Below the pieces are notes generated by a model. It made no database searches and had not been told where the DNA came from. It was given only the letters and a program-made list of their open reading frames with translations. Made by a program: the position numbers and the translations under genes. This document shows, in pieces, positions 1-8,401 of a stretch of DNA of 40,252 nucleotides. Source of the stretch: Deltaproteobacteria bacterium tcs-42 (GTDB lineage Bacteria > Desulfobacterota > Desulfuromonadia > Desulfuromonadales > Geopsychrobacteraceae); the NCBI GenBank assembly GCA_002049545.1, contig LLYT01000015.1, forward strand, positions 1-40,252, given 5' to 3'. Numbering within the stretch: the stretch's first letter is position 1; every line of letters begins with the position of its first letter.

Positions 1-169
1 TAACCGGATCCCCGTGAAAAAGAAGCGAAACGGATTGTCAAAGATCGTTATGCAAGCAAAGCCGGTGCTGGAGCAATTTCAAAATCTTTTACAATATGCT
101 GTCGGTACTCAGCTCCGGAGAACCATCTGGGGCGGTATCGCGCAACCGCAACCTTTGTATTGTGGATAG
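1..169. other. Left-edge region, probably disrupted coding sequence
   Basis: No uninterrupted frame runs through this stretch into the downstream gene. On the plus strand, frame 1 (from base 4) reads residues such as REKEAKRIVKDRY, frame 2 reads EQFQNLLQYAVGTQLRRTI, and frame 3 reads CIVDRTVVF just before the point where frame 2 resumes as FTWTEGSFSF. These fragments look like successive parts of one DUF4388 protein spread over different frames. The frame-2 stop is TAG at 167-169. Either the gene is really frameshifted or the sequence has indel errors; homopolymer T at 178-184 is one suspect. This is an inference from reading the frames by eye. Confidence 0.4.
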
Positions 170-223
170 GACCGTAGTTTTTTTACCTGGACCGAAGGTT
201 CTTTCTCATTTCGCCTCGAAGAA

Positions 224-901
224 ATGCAGTCGTTTGGCAGTGCTTTATTAAATCCACTCGATTTTATGCTGGAGAAAGGACTCAGTTCACAACGTTTGGT
301 TGTCAAAGGGGAGAAGATTGCCGCCCTTGGTCGTGATACCCCAATCGATGATGCTCTGATTGAACATGAGTTGGCAGAACTGCAAGACCAGCAGAATCAA
401 CACGGATTAGACTTACTCCGGGGCATGTTGGCAGAATTGGAACATCCAGAGCTCGGTGGTGGAATTATCCTTTTGATCCTCCGCTATGCCAGCGAGATTA
501 TGAATCGAGCTATTATGTTTGATGTCAGGGGGAGCCAGCTGGTCGGGTTGGGGCAGTTCGGGTTGACGGGTCAGAACGCTAGCGCGGATGAACTGGTACG
601 CAAATTGTGCTTGCGGATCGATTCGGGATCGGTCTTTGGCCAGGCACTGAAAGATAAGGTTGTCGTACGCTCTGCCCTGAGAGATACTGTGGCGGAGAAA
701 AGTCTGAAAGAATTCTTAAACGGAACACCTGATGGAAGTTTTCTTGGACCTCTGGTGAGTGATGGCAAAGTTATTGCGCTCTTGTATGGTGATAATTATC
801 CTTCAAATCAACCCATTCGTGCTGCAAGTGCTTTTGAAGTCTTCCTTTCACAAGCAGGATTAGCTATGGAGCAGGCATTACACGGGGCTGTTTCCGGTTA
901 A
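224..901 (+). CDS. DUF4388-type protein, C-terminal part (GAF-like domain), probably 5'-truncated or frameshifted
   Basis: The open frame actually begins at 170, right after a stop, and reads FFTWTEGSFSFRLEE immediately before the ATG at 224. That string resembles the end of the DUF4388 (PATAN) domain found in many Geobacter-type regulatory proteins, so the ATG is probably internal. The remaining 225 residues contain a short linker (about 45-70) and a GAF-like region (about 75-220, with DGKVIALLYGDN near the end). The known or presumed role of such proteins is signal sensing linked to response regulators and gliding or surface behaviours; here this rests on family resemblance only. Two stand-alone response regulators follow directly. 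The gene may be a pseudogene or carry a sequencing frameshift. Confidence 0.6.
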   Translation: MQSFGSALLNPLDFMLEKGLSSQRLVVKGEKIAALGRDTPIDDALIEHELAELQDQQNQHGLDLLRGMLAELEHPELGGGIILLILRYASEIMNRAIMFDVRGSQLVGLGQFGLTGQNASADELVRKLCLRIDSGSVFGQALKDKVVVRSALRDTVAEKSLKEFLNGTPDGSFLGPLVSDGKVIALLYGDNYPSNQPIRAASAFEVFLSQAGLAMEQALHGAVSG

Positions 902-967
902 ACATAGATCTTCAGTTCTTTTTTGTTATAATTTAACAGGATATGCTCTCATGTGGAGGTTGTGATT

Positions 968-1339
968 ATGCAAAAAAAGATTCTGATAGTTGAAGATGAG
1001 GAGAGCTTGCTCAAGCTGGAAAGCATCCTTCTGACGACCAAAGGTTATCTGGTGCAGGGGGCAACAACTGGTTTGGCGGCCCTTGACGCCGTTGCTGCAG
1101 AGCCTCCAGATTTGATACTGCTGGATATTATGCTTCCCGGGTTGGATGGTTTTGAGGTCTGTCAAAGGATCAAGCAGAATCCGGAGACACGCAGCATTCC
1201 AGTCATTCTTTTGACGGCGAAAAAGACTCCTGAAGATGTCGCTCGTGGTGAAGAGGTCGGCGCTGACCAATACATAACCAAACCTTTTAAATCGGCTATG
1301 GTCATGGAAACAATTGAACGGTTCTTGAGCCAGCATTGA
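968..1339 (+). CDS. Single-domain response regulator (CheY-like receiver)
   Basis: A 123-residue stand-alone receiver domain with no output domain. The acidic pocket is E9/D10/E11, the phospho-acceptor is D53 in LLDIMLPGLDG, the switch Thr is T83 and the conserved Lys is K105 (ITKPF). The start at 968 was preferred to an in-frame ATG at 953 because a TGGAGG motif (955-960) lies 7 bases upstream and the protein then begins MQKKILIVEDEE, as usual for the family. It probably relays phosphate from a histidine kinase to another protein by protein contact. It lies between the DUF4388 protein and a second receiver, which suggests one signalling cassette. Its stop codon overlaps a partial intergenic repeat (1338-1383). 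Confidence 0.9.
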   Translation: MQKKILIVEDEESLLKLESILLTTKGYLVQGATTGLAALDAVAAEPPDLILLDIMLPGLDGFEVCQRIKQNPETRSIPVILLTAKKTPEDVARGEEVGADQYITKPFKSAMVMETIERFLSQH

Positions 1340-1383
1340 AAAACCACCGTAACGCCGTGGGGCGGACTTTTTGCGCCGCCATC
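1338..1383 (+). repeat. Dispersed intergenic repeat, copy 1 (right arm only)
   Basis: About 46 bases matching the right arm of two longer elements at 12838-12993 and 26549-26643. Shared features are a run of A, then CGTAACGCCGT, a GGGC block, a T5-6 run and a terminal CGCCATC. The left arm and middle are absent, so this is a half element. It begins within the stop codon of the preceding response regulator and lies in the spacer before the next. Confidence 0.65.
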
Positions 1384-1423
1384 TGTGTTGATATGTCCCA
1401 TTTGTTGATGGAGATTCCGAAGA

Positions 1424-1813
1424 ATGTATACTGCTAAAGTTCTGGTGGTTGATGACTCACCGACAATGAGGCAGTTTATTGTTCTTGCCTTGCAACGACT
1501 TCCTGGTTTGCAGATTGATGAAGCTGGCGACGGTGTTTCTGCATTGAAACACCTGTCCTCCGAAACGTACCATCTTCTTTTGACCGATATTAATATGCCG
1601 ATGATGGATGGTTTAAGGCTGGTTGGTTTGATTCGTAATGACCCTGTTTATACAAAACTTCCAATTATTGTCATTACAACTGAAGGAGCAGAAGTGACTC
1701 GGGAGCGGGCAATTGAGGCCGGGGCAAATGAATATATCACCAAACCTTTACAGACCACCCGTCTTATAGAGGTTGTCCGCCGGCTCCTTGACCCGGAGAC
1801 GCAGCAAGGCTGA
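1424..1813 (+). CDS. CheY-like response regulator
   Basis: A 129-residue receiver-only protein. Residues D10/D11 form the acidic pocket, D55 in LLTDINMPMMDG is the likely phosphorylation site, T85 is the switch residue and K107 (ITKPL) completes the active site. The VVDDSPTMRQF start is typical of chemotaxis-type CheY proteins. A GGAGA motif lies about 9 bases before the ATG. It is about 30% similar by eye to the previous receiver, so an old duplication or independent recruitment are both possible. No kinase or flagellar gene is in view, so the partner is unknown. Confidence 0.9.
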   Translation: MYTAKVLVVDDSPTMRQFIVLALQRLPGLQIDEAGDGVSALKHLSSETYHLLLTDINMPMMDGLRLVGLIRNDPVYTKLPIIVITTEGAEVTRERAIEAGANEYITKPLQTTRLIEVVRRLLDPETQQG

Positions 1814-1822
1814 GTCGCGGCC

Positions 1823-1850
1823 TTGACAGGCTGGTGTGAACATGTAATAA
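1823..1850 (+). promoter_or_regulatory. Putative sigma-70 promoter for infA
   Basis: TTGACA at 1823-1828, a 16-base spacer and TAATAA at 1845-1850. It lies just downstream of the response regulator stop and about 50 bases before the infA start. This is a motif match only. Confidence 0.5.
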
Positions 1851-1901
1851 GTTCAATGTTATTTTTAGTGTTGAAGTCAATTTTATATTCAGGAGGCGCA
1901 G

Positions 1902-2120
1902 TTGGCAAAAGAAGAAGCAATTGAAGTCGAAGGGGTTGTGGTAGAGCCGTTACCAAATGCGACGTTTCGGGTTAAGCTGGACAATGATCACGTTGTTTTG
2001 GCCCATATCTCCGGGAAAATGCGCAAGTACTATATCCGCATACTTCCTGGCGATCGTGTCACCGTTGAATTGTCTCCCTACGACCTGACTCGTGGTCGTA
2101 TCACGTACCGGGCTAAATAG
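1902..2120 (+). CDS. infA: Translation initiation factor IF-1
   Basis: A 72-residue OB-fold protein of standard IF-1 length. It binds the 30S A site and works with IF-2 and IF-3 in start-site selection. Family landmarks are visible: [40 protein letters not shown] and [10 protein letters not shown] near the C-terminus. The start codon is TTG, supported by a strong AGGAGG at 1891-1896 with 5 bases between; no ATG or GTG gives a full-length protein. It appears to be transcribed alone from its own promoter, with a weak terminator-like hairpin at 2210-2228 downstream. Confidence 0.97.
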   Translation: MAKEEAIEVEGVVVEPLPNATFRVKLDNDHVVLAHISGKMRKYYIRILPGDRVTVELSPYDLTRGRITYRAK

Positions 2121-2146
2121 CTTGACAGTTTTATTGTGATCCGGTT

Positions 2147-2174
2147 TTGACCCCGGTGCAATGATAAATATAAA
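2147..2174 (+). promoter_or_regulatory. Putative promoter upstream of leuS
   Basis: TTGACC at 2147-2152, a 16-base spacer and TATAAA at 2169-2174. The predicted start near 2181 gives a leader of about 100 bases that includes the hairpin at 2210-2228. Motif match only. Confidence 0.45.
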
Positions 2175-2209
2175 GCAGCTCTTTTTCTCAATACTTTGCT
2201 TATAACGAT

Positions 2210-2228
2210 ACCGGCCTGTGCCGGTTTT
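2210..2228 (+). terminator. Terminator-like hairpin between infA and leuS
   Basis: A 6-bp perfect stem (ACCGGC/GCCGGT) with a CTGT tetraloop, followed by a short T run. It could end infA transcription or, since a promoter candidate lies upstream at 2147-2174, act as an attenuator in the leuS leader. The U-tract is short, so termination would be partial. Confidence 0.5.
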
Positions 2229-2284
2229 CGTGTATATACTCTATTTTGACAGGTAACGGTGTCGCAACCCGTTGCGGAGGACAT

Positions 2285-4840
2285 ATGGAAAACCATTACA
2301 ACCCAAAAGAAGTTGAATCCAAGTGGCAACAAAGTTGGCAGGAGAAGCAATCTTTTTGTGCTTCCGTCGATTCTGATAAAGAAAAATATTATCTATTGGA
2401 GATGTTTCCATATCCCTCCGGTCGTATTCATATGGGGCACGTGCGGAATTATGCAATCGGTGATGTCGTTGCTCGTTTTAAGCGGATGCGGGGCTTCAGT
2501 GTTCTTCATCCGATGGGGTGGGACGCTTTTGGGATGCCGGCTGAGAATGCTGCCATTGAACACGGCATTCATCCGGCTAAGTGGACCTATGAAAATATCG
2601 ACAGTATGCGGCAGCAATTGCAAAGAATTGGCCTCTCGTACGATTGGCAGCGCGAGTTTGCAACCTGTGACACCGATTATTATCGCTGGGAGCAGTTGAT
2701 ATTTCTGAAAATGTTTGAAAAGGGACTGGCCTACAAAAAAGGTTCTTCTGTTAACTGGTGCGAGGATTGTCAGACTGTCCTTGCCAATGAACAAGTTGAA
2801 GATGGTTGCTGCTGGCGCTGTCATAATCTGGTTCAGCCTAAAGAGTTGGAACAGTGGTTTTTTAAAATCACCAATTATGCCGATGAGCTTCTCGACTGGA
2901 CCGATAAATTATCAGGTTGGCCTGAACGGGTGTTGTCAATGCAGCGCAACTGGATTGGCAAGAGTTACGGCTGTGAAATTGAGTTTCCGGTCGTAGAGAG
3001 TGATGAGAAAGTCAAAGTTTTTACCACCCGTCCCGATACTTTATTTGGCGCAACATTCATGAGTCTGGCCCCGGAACATCCTTTGGTTAAGTCGTTGGTC
3101 ACCGCCGACCAGGAAGAAGACGTTAATCAATTTATTGCTGCGGTAGAGCGACAGGATAAGGCCGATCGAACCAGTGGTGACCTTGAAAAAACAGGAATTT
3201 TTACCGGGTCATACTGTGTCAATCCTCTCACTGATGAAAAAATTCCAGTCTTTCTCGCCAACTTCGTCCTGATGGACTATGGCACCGGTGCCGTTATGGC
3301 TGTTCCTGCTCATGATCAACGTGATTTTGAGTTTGCGCAAAAATATCAGTTGCCAGTCAAGGTGGTGATTCAGCCCGAAGGTGAGGAGCTGGCAGCCGAA
3401 CAACTGACAGAGGCATTTACCGATTCTGGATTGTTGACCAATTCCGGTCAATTTGATGGCATCGATAATGAAACGGCAAAAGAGCAGATTGCCGTTTTTC
3501 TGGATGAGCGAGGTGAGGGCAGCAAGACGGTCAATTATCGTTTGCGAGATTGGGGGGTATCGAGACAACGTTATTGGGGGACACCGATTCCGATTGTTTA
3601 TTGTGACAGTTGTGGTGCGGTGCCTGTTCCCGAAGAAGATTTGCCGGTCTTATTGCCAACGGATGTTGAGTTGACCGGCGAAGGGGGCTCACCTCTGGCT
3701 CGGCATAAAAATTTTTTGCAGGTTGACTGCCCGAAATGTGGAAAGCCGGCAAAACGTGAATCAGACACCTTTGATACTTTTGTTGAAAGTTCCTGGTATT
3801 TTGCCCGCTATGCATGTCCCCATTATACTGACGGCCCGTTAGACAGGCCGGCTGCGAATCACTGGTTGCCGGTCGATCAGTATATTGGTGGAATTGAACA
3901 TGCTGTCATGCATTTGCTCTATGCCCGTTTCTTTACTAAAGTTTTGCGGGATCTGGGAATGCTGGATATCGATGAACCATTTACCAATCTCTTGACTCAG
4001 GGAATGGTCTGCAAGGAAACTCAGCGCTGTCCTGAACACGGTTGGTTGTATCCAGAGCAGGTGGCGGATGGAAAGTGTACTCTTTGTGGCCAGACGGTTG
4101 AGTTGGGTCGCACTGAGAAAATGAGTAAGTCGAAGAAAAATGTTGTCGATCCAAATCAACTGATTGATCAATATGGTGCCGATACGGCACGGTTATTTTC
4201 CCTGTTTGGTGCTCCTCCTGAAAAAGATCTGGAATGGAATGAGCAGGGGGTGGAGGGGTGTTTCCGTTTTCTCAATCGGGTTTGGAGAGCGGTCACAGAT
4301 AACCTGGAATTGATAACGGCAGCGGCGATTCCCGATAATGTTGCAGGAGAAGCGGCGGAGTTACGCCGTAAAACCCATCAGACGATCAAGAAGGTCAGTG
4401 AAGATGTCGATGGTCGCTTTCATTTCAACACCGCTATTGCGGCAGTGATGGAGTTGGTCAATGCGATCTATGCGTTTAAATCACGGCAGGAAAATCCGGG
4501 AGTTTTACGTGAAGCACTGGAGGCCGTCGTCTGTCTCTTGAATCCATTTGTCCCCCATATTTGTGAGGAGCTGTGGCAGTTATTAGGGCATCAACAGGGG
4601 GTTGAGGCTTCAGGTTGGCCCGTCTGGGATGAGGCGGCTCTGATTGCTGAAGAAATTGCACTCGTAGTGCAGGTGAATGGCAAAGTACGTGGCAAGATTA
4701 CCGTTGCTGTCGCTGCAGATAAGCAATCAATTGAAGCCGAAGCTTTGGCCGAGCCCAACGTGCAACGTTTTATCGATGGAAAGCAGGTTCGTAAAATTAT
4801 TGTCGTTCCTGGTCGATTGATTAATATTGTGGTGGCATAA
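2285..4840 (+). CDS. leuS: Leucyl-tRNA synthetase
   Basis: An 851-residue class I aminoacyl-tRNA synthetase that charges tRNA-Leu in the cytoplasm. The HMGH form of the HIGH motif lies at residues 49-52 ([16 protein letters not shown]). A zinc-type Cys cluster (NWCEDCQ...CCWRCHN) follows near 160-185. The CP1 editing domain includes [12 protein letters not shown] and [19 protein letters not shown]. The KMSKS loop starts at K612. The start at 2285 is chosen because GCGGAGGA lies just upstream and the protein then begins [15 protein letters not shown], as in the family; an upstream TTG in frame would add 13 atypical residues. The stop overlaps the lptE start by one base (TAATG), so the two are coupled. 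Confidence 0.98.
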   Translation: MENHYNPKEVESKWQQSWQEKQSFCASVDSDKEKYYLLEMFPYPSGRIHMGHVRNYAIGDVVARFKRMRGFSVLHPMGWDAFGMPAENAAIEHGIHPAKWTYENIDSMRQQLQRIGLSYDWQREFATCDTDYYRWEQLIFLKMFEKGLAYKKGSSVNWCEDCQTVLANEQVEDGCCWRCHNLVQPKELEQWFFKITNYADELLDWTDKLSGWPERVLSMQRNWIGKSYGCEIEFPVVESDEKVKVFTTRPDTLFGATFMSLAPEHPLVKSLVTADQEEDVNQFIAAVERQDKADRTSGDLEKTGIFTGSYCVNPLTDEKIPVFLANFVLMDYGTGAVMAVPAHDQRDFEFAQKYQLPVKVVIQPEGEELAAEQLTEAFTDSGLLTNSGQFDGIDNETAKEQIAVFLDERGEGSKTVNYRLRDWGVSRQRYWGTPIPIVYCDSCGAVPVPEEDLPVLLPTDVELTGEGGSPLARHKNFLQVDCPKCGKPAKRESDTFDTFVESSWYFARYACPHYTDGPLDRPAANHWLPVDQYIGGIEHAVMHLLYARFFTKVLRDLGMLDIDEPFTNLLTQGMVCKETQRCPEHGWLYPEQVADGKCTLCGQTVELGRTEKMSKSKKNVVDPNQLIDQYGADTARLFSLFGAPPEKDLEWNEQGVEGCFRFLNRVWRAVTDNLELITAAAIPDNVAGEAAELRRKTHQTIKKVSEDVDGRFHFNTAIAAVMELVNAIYAFKSRQENPGVLREALEAVVCLLNPFVPHICEELWQLLGHQQGVEASGWPVWDEAALIAEEIALVVQVNGKVRGKITVAVAADKQSIEAEALAEPNVQRFIDGKQVRKIIVVPGRLINIVVA

Positions 4841-5346
4841 TGAGGTTTCTTGTTCTGTTGGCCATAATGCTTTGTTTGGCGGGGTGTGGTTATCATTTTC
4901 CGGGACAGTCTGGCTCTTTGCCTGGAGGAGTTGAAAAACTCTATATTCCGTTGTTTGGCAATAGAACGGCCGAACCGCAGCTCGAATATCAAGTGACCAG
5001 TCAGGTCAGTGAAGTTTTTTCACGCAATAGTCACATTTCTCAAAAAGAGACCCCTGGCCACGCTGAGGCGATCCTGGAGGGGACAGTGCGGGGTTATAAG
5101 ACCCGGGCTCTCTCTTATGATAGTCAGGATGATATCGGTGAATATCGCTCGACAATGATACTCGATGTACAACTGCGTCTGGCTGAGACCGATGAGCTGC
5201 TGTGGGATGGTACGGTCAGCTGGAGCGCAGAATACAGTTCCGCTGACGACAAAAGTGTTCAGGAAGATTTGGAGCAGCAGGCGATTGACGAAATAACTTT
5301 GCGCCTGGCAGAAGAACTTCTCTATCAGCTACTTGATGATTTTTAG
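4840..5346 (+). CDS. lptE: LPS-assembly lipoprotein LptE
   Basis: A 168-residue outer-membrane lipoprotein. The signal peptide is short and hydrophobic (residues 2-15) and ends in the lipobox LAGC, so Cys16 would be lipidated. The following GYHFPG is the typical LptE start, and ISQKETPGHAEAILEGTVRGYKT plus RLAEELLYQLLDDF match the LptE/RlpB family. LptE plugs the LptD barrel and helps insert lipopolysaccharide in the outer leaflet. It sits between leuS and holA, the same order as in many proteobacteria. It starts inside the leuS stop codon and ends 3 bases before holA. Confidence 0.93.
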   Translation: MRFLVLLAIMLCLAGCGYHFPGQSGSLPGGVEKLYIPLFGNRTAEPQLEYQVTSQVSEVFSRNSHISQKETPGHAEAILEGTVRGYKTRALSYDSQDDIGEYRSTMILDVQLRLAETDELLWDGTVSWSAEYSSADDKSVQEDLEQQAIDEITLRLAEELLYQLLDDF

Positions 5347-5349
5347 TCG

Positions 5350-6369
5350 ATGAATGCTGACGAGCTATACCGCAGGTTGCGTTCGAATCAGGTTCCCGAA
5401 CTAATTTTTCTCTGCGGTCAAGAACAATATCTTGTTCAGCGAACGGCACGTTCTGTCAGGCAGGCCGTTTTATCTGACGAAAATGATGATTTCAACGATA
5501 ATCAATTCTACGGGAAAGAGGCTAGTGCCGCTTTAATTCTCGAAGCGGCAATGACTTATCCGGTTTTTGCTGCAAAAAGGCTGGTGACGGTTAAAGATGC
5601 ACATCAGTTGCCGGCCCCAGAGTTAGAAAAAATCCTCCCCTATCTGGAAAATCCGGTATCCGGAACCTGCCTATTGTTTATCGCCGACAAGATCGATAAT
5701 CGCCGCAAATTTTTCCAGCAATTCAAAAAATATGGTGCGCTGGTTGAATTTAAACCATTGTCAGAGCGAGAAATTCCACAATATGTTCGCAATACACTCA
5801 ATCGCCATGATGTGAAAATTTCAGCAGATGGCTTGGGTATTTTTTGTTCAATGGTCAGCAGCAACCTGCATGAAGTTCATACGGAGCTGGATAAGTTATT
5901 AACTTATATTGGTACTGCTACGCTGATTGATGTCAAAGATGTTCAGGCGGTCGTATCCAGGGGGCGGTCTGAAAATATTTTTGAATTGGGAAATGCTGTT
6001 GGCCGTGGCGATATTGCAAAGGCGTTGACACTGGTCATGCGGCTTGGTGCTGCAGGTGAGGCACCGCTGAAAATATTATCGCTCCTGGTCAGACACTTTC
6101 GACAGCTTTGGAAGGTGCGAGAGTTGCAGGTTCAGAAATGTCCAGCCAAAGAGATTGCCAGGCTTGCCGCAGTCCCTTTTTTTATTGTTGATGGTTTGAT
6201 CCAGCAAGGTAAGCAATTTTCGCGCAAGGATTTTATTGACGCGCATGAACTGTTTCTCGAAACGGACCTTGCTATGAAGTCGAGCGGTGCAGACGCGGCT
6301 GCTTTGCTTGAAAGTCTGGTATTGCGTTTAGCGAAGAAAAGAACCATACGAAAAACGGGATCACTTTGA
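5350..6369 (+). CDS. holA: DNA polymerase III subunit delta
   Basis: A 339-residue clamp-loader subunit that opens the beta sliding clamp. It begins MNADELYRRLRSNQVPELIFLCGQEQYLVQRT, matching the family N-terminus, with the AAA-like domain I over about 20-140 and the C-terminal collar domain (KALTLVMRLGAAGEAPLKILSLLVRHFRQLW) from about 215. It follows lptE by 3 bases and is surely co-transcribed with leuS-lptE. Its last eight codons form the left arm of a perfect 17-bp inverted repeat that acts as terminator for both holA and rpsT. Confidence 0.95.
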   Translation: MNADELYRRLRSNQVPELIFLCGQEQYLVQRTARSVRQAVLSDENDDFNDNQFYGKEASAALILEAAMTYPVFAAKRLVTVKDAHQLPAPELEKILPYLENPVSGTCLLFIADKIDNRRKFFQQFKKYGALVEFKPLSEREIPQYVRNTLNRHDVKISADGLGIFCSMVSSNLHEVHTELDKLLTYIGTATLIDVKDVQAVVSRGRSENIFELGNAVGRGDIAKALTLVMRLGAAGEAPLKILSLLVRHFRQLWKVRELQVQKCPAKEIARLAAVPFFIVDGLIQQGKQFSRKDFIDAHELFLETDLAMKSSGADAAALLESLVLRLAKKRTIRKTGSL

Positions 6370-6388
6370 GCGATCCCGTTTTTCGTAT
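6346..6388. terminator. Bidirectional terminator between holA and rpsT
   Basis: A perfect inverted repeat with 17-bp arms at 6346-6362 and 6372-6388 and a 9-base loop. The arms contain A5 and T5 tracts, so on either strand the stem is followed by a U-rich stretch. The left arm lies inside the holA coding region. It serves the convergent genes holA (plus) and rpsT (minus). Confidence 0.9.
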
Positions 6389-6412
6389 AATCATACTGTA
6401 ACAATAATCAAG

Positions 6413-6676
6413 TTAGTCCAGTGTATTGACCAGTTTGGTGAGTCGGGAGATCTTCCGACTGGCAGTTGCCTTGTGGATGACCCCTTTGGCTGAAGTTCTG
6501 GCAATATAGGGAACCGCTTTTTCCAGTGCGGCTTGTGCGGCTGCTTTGTCGCCTGCAGAAACGGCTTCACGAACTTGTTTAACCAGGTTGCGCATAGAGC
6601 TCCGGATATGTGTATTGCGTGCTTGGCGCACCGCACTTTGTCTGTTACGTTTTGCTGCTGATTTGTGATTGGCCAC
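6413..6676 (-). CDS. rpsT: 30S ribosomal protein S20
   Basis: An 87-residue basic protein beginning MANHKSAAKRNRQSAVRQARNTH, the standard S20 start, and rich in Lys, Arg and Ala throughout. It binds 16S rRNA and stabilises the 30S subunit. The start codon is GTG, with an AGGAGA motif on the minus strand about 6-11 bases upstream. It is monocistronic, with its own consensus promoter at 6724-6752 (minus) and a terminator shared with holA. GTG rather than ATG may limit its translation, in line with the known autoregulation of S20 at a weak start codon in enterobacteria; extending that here is inference. Confidence 0.97.
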   Translation of the reverse strand: MANHKSAAKRNRQSAVRQARNTHIRSSMRNLVKQVREAVSAGDKAAAQAALEKAVPYIARTSAKGVIHKATASRKISRLTKLVNTLD

Positions 6677-6723
6677 GAGTTGTTCTCCTTGTTGATGGTA
6701 GGTTTGACTCTTAAAGTGTCGCG

Positions 6724-6752
6724 ATAGTAGGGATATGTCGCTCCCTTGTCAA
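6724..6752 (-). promoter_or_regulatory. Sigma-70 promoter of rpsT
   Basis: On the minus strand: TTGACA (6752-6747), a 17-base spacer and TACTAT (6729-6724). This is near consensus and sits about 50 bases before the rpsT start, as expected for a highly expressed ribosomal protein gene. Confidence 0.75.
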
Positions 6753-6833
6753 GTTAGAAAAAGATAATTATTTAGAAAATATTACGCATCTTCAAACTGT
6801 TATGGCTGATCAGAATGGGATTAAAAATCTTAA

Positions 6834-8396
6834 ATGACTGAGAAGAGAAAAATTGCTGCTGCGACTACAGTGATGGCTTCGGCAACCTCACTCAGTCGTA
6901 TTGCCGGTTTGATCCGAGATGTTGTTGTTGCCCGTCTGTTTGGTGCCGGGATGGTGACCGATGCATTTTTTATGGCATTCACCATTCCCAATGTGTTGCG
7001 TCGATTCTTTGGTGAAGGATCATTGACCGCTGCTTTTGTGCCGACATTTTCTGAAGTTTTTCATCAGCGTGGTGAAAAAGAAGCGCAGCAGTTAGCGAAC
7101 CGTTGTGTCAGCTTGTTACTGCTGATCATGCTGGTTGTGGTCTCTCTGGGTATTCTGTTTTCTCCCTGGATTGTTCAGGGGATAGGTTTCGGTTTTGGAC
7201 AGGTTGAAGGGAAGCTACTGCTGACCGATCATTTGAATCGAATCATGTTTCCCTATATCGGTTTGGTGTCGATATTGGCTTTATTGACCGGTATTTTAAA
7301 TGTCCGGGGCCATTTTTTCGTTCCATCCCTCTCTCCATTGTTTCTCAATCTGGCTATGATCCTTAGTGCTCTGACTATGGGGCAAATGTTTGCGCAGCCG
7401 ATTTATGCTTTGGCGGTTGGTGTATTGTTGGGTGGGGTTGTACAGTTACTCATCCAGTTTCCGGTTTTATGTCGCTATCAGATTCGGCTGCGGTTCGATT
7501 TCAACTTCCGGGGTGATCCTTATCTACGCAAGATCATGACCCTCATGCTGCCCGGTATTGCTGGTGTTGCCATCTATCAGATCAATATCATTGTGACCCG
7601 GCTTCTGGCTTCCTTTTTGCCGGAGGGGAGTGTTTCATATCTATACTATGGACAGCGCCTGTTTGAATTTCCTCAAGGTATTTTTATTGTTGCTCTGGCT
7701 CAGGCCGCTCTGCCAATGATGAGTCGACAGGTCGCTGAGGATGATCACGTTGGTCTACGACAATCTTTAACCTTCGCCATGACCCTGATTACACTGTTGA
7801 CCCTCCCCGCTATCATCGGGCTGATCATTTGTGCCAAACCGATCTATTCGTTGTTTTTCTTCGGCGGTGAATTTGACTTAAGGGCTCTTGAGAATACGGC
7901 ACTTGCACTGATTTGCTACGCGCCCGGACTGATATTTGTTGGTTATAGCCGGATTGCAGCACAAACATTTTATGCCCTGAAAGACACGAAAACGCCAGTA
8001 TGGATTTCGTTCTGGACACTGCTGGTCAATCTGATTCTAGGATTATTTCTCATGCAGTTCTATGGATTTATCGGCTTGGCCATTGCTTTGACTGTCGCTT
8101 CCATGTTTAACGCGTTGCTGCTGCTGGTATTATTACAGCGTAAGGTCGGTACTTTTTTTCAAAAGGCTCTTATTGTGCCAATTATAAAAGTTCTGCCTGC
8201 CTGTTTGCTGATGGCAGTGGCTGTTTCAGCATTTCTCAATTCAGTTGATTGGTCACAGGGTGGATTGTTGCTGAATAAGTCACTTGTCCTGTCTCTGGCT
8301 GTTATTGTTGGAGCTTTGATCTATTTTGCATGCTGTTACCTGTTTAAAGTCGATGAAATTCAACAGGGGTGGCAGCTGTTACGGCGCAAGAAATAG
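6834..8396 (+). CDS. murJ: Lipid II flippase MurJ (MviN family)
   Basis: A 520-residue polytopic inner-membrane protein that moves lipid II across the membrane for peptidoglycan synthesis. Family marks near the N-terminus are SATSLSRIAGLIRDVVVARLFGAG and DAFFMAFTIPNVLRRFFGEGSLTAAFVP, followed by about 14 hydrophobic segments. Length and the N-terminal arginines match MurJ/MviN. The start is ATG 6834; no strong Shine-Dalgarno is visible. It is divergent from rpsT and convergent with fxsA, whose stop lies 5 bases beyond, with no clear hairpin between the two ends. Confidence 0.95.
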   Translation: MTEKRKIAAATTVMASATSLSRIAGLIRDVVVARLFGAGMVTDAFFMAFTIPNVLRRFFGEGSLTAAFVPTFSEVFHQRGEKEAQQLANRCVSLLLLIMLVVVSLGILFSPWIVQGIGFGFGQVEGKLLLTDHLNRIMFPYIGLVSILALLTGILNVRGHFFVPSLSPLFLNLAMILSALTMGQMFAQPIYALAVGVLLGGVVQLLIQFPVLCRYQIRLRFDFNFRGDPYLRKIMTLMLPGIAGVAIYQINIIVTRLLASFLPEGSVSYLYYGQRLFEFPQGIFIVALAQAALPMMSRQVAEDDHVGLRQSLTFAMTLITLLTLPAIIGLIICAKPIYSLFFFGGEFDLRALENTALALICYAPGLIFVGYSRIAAQTFYALKDTKTPVWISFWTLLVNLILGLFLMQFYGFIGLAIALTVASMFNALLLLVLLQRKVGTFFQKALIVPIIKVLPACLLMAVAVSAFLNSVDWSQGGLLLNKSLVLSLAVIVGALIYFACCYLFKVDEIQQGWQLLRRKK

Positions 8397-8401
8397 TGTT
8401 T

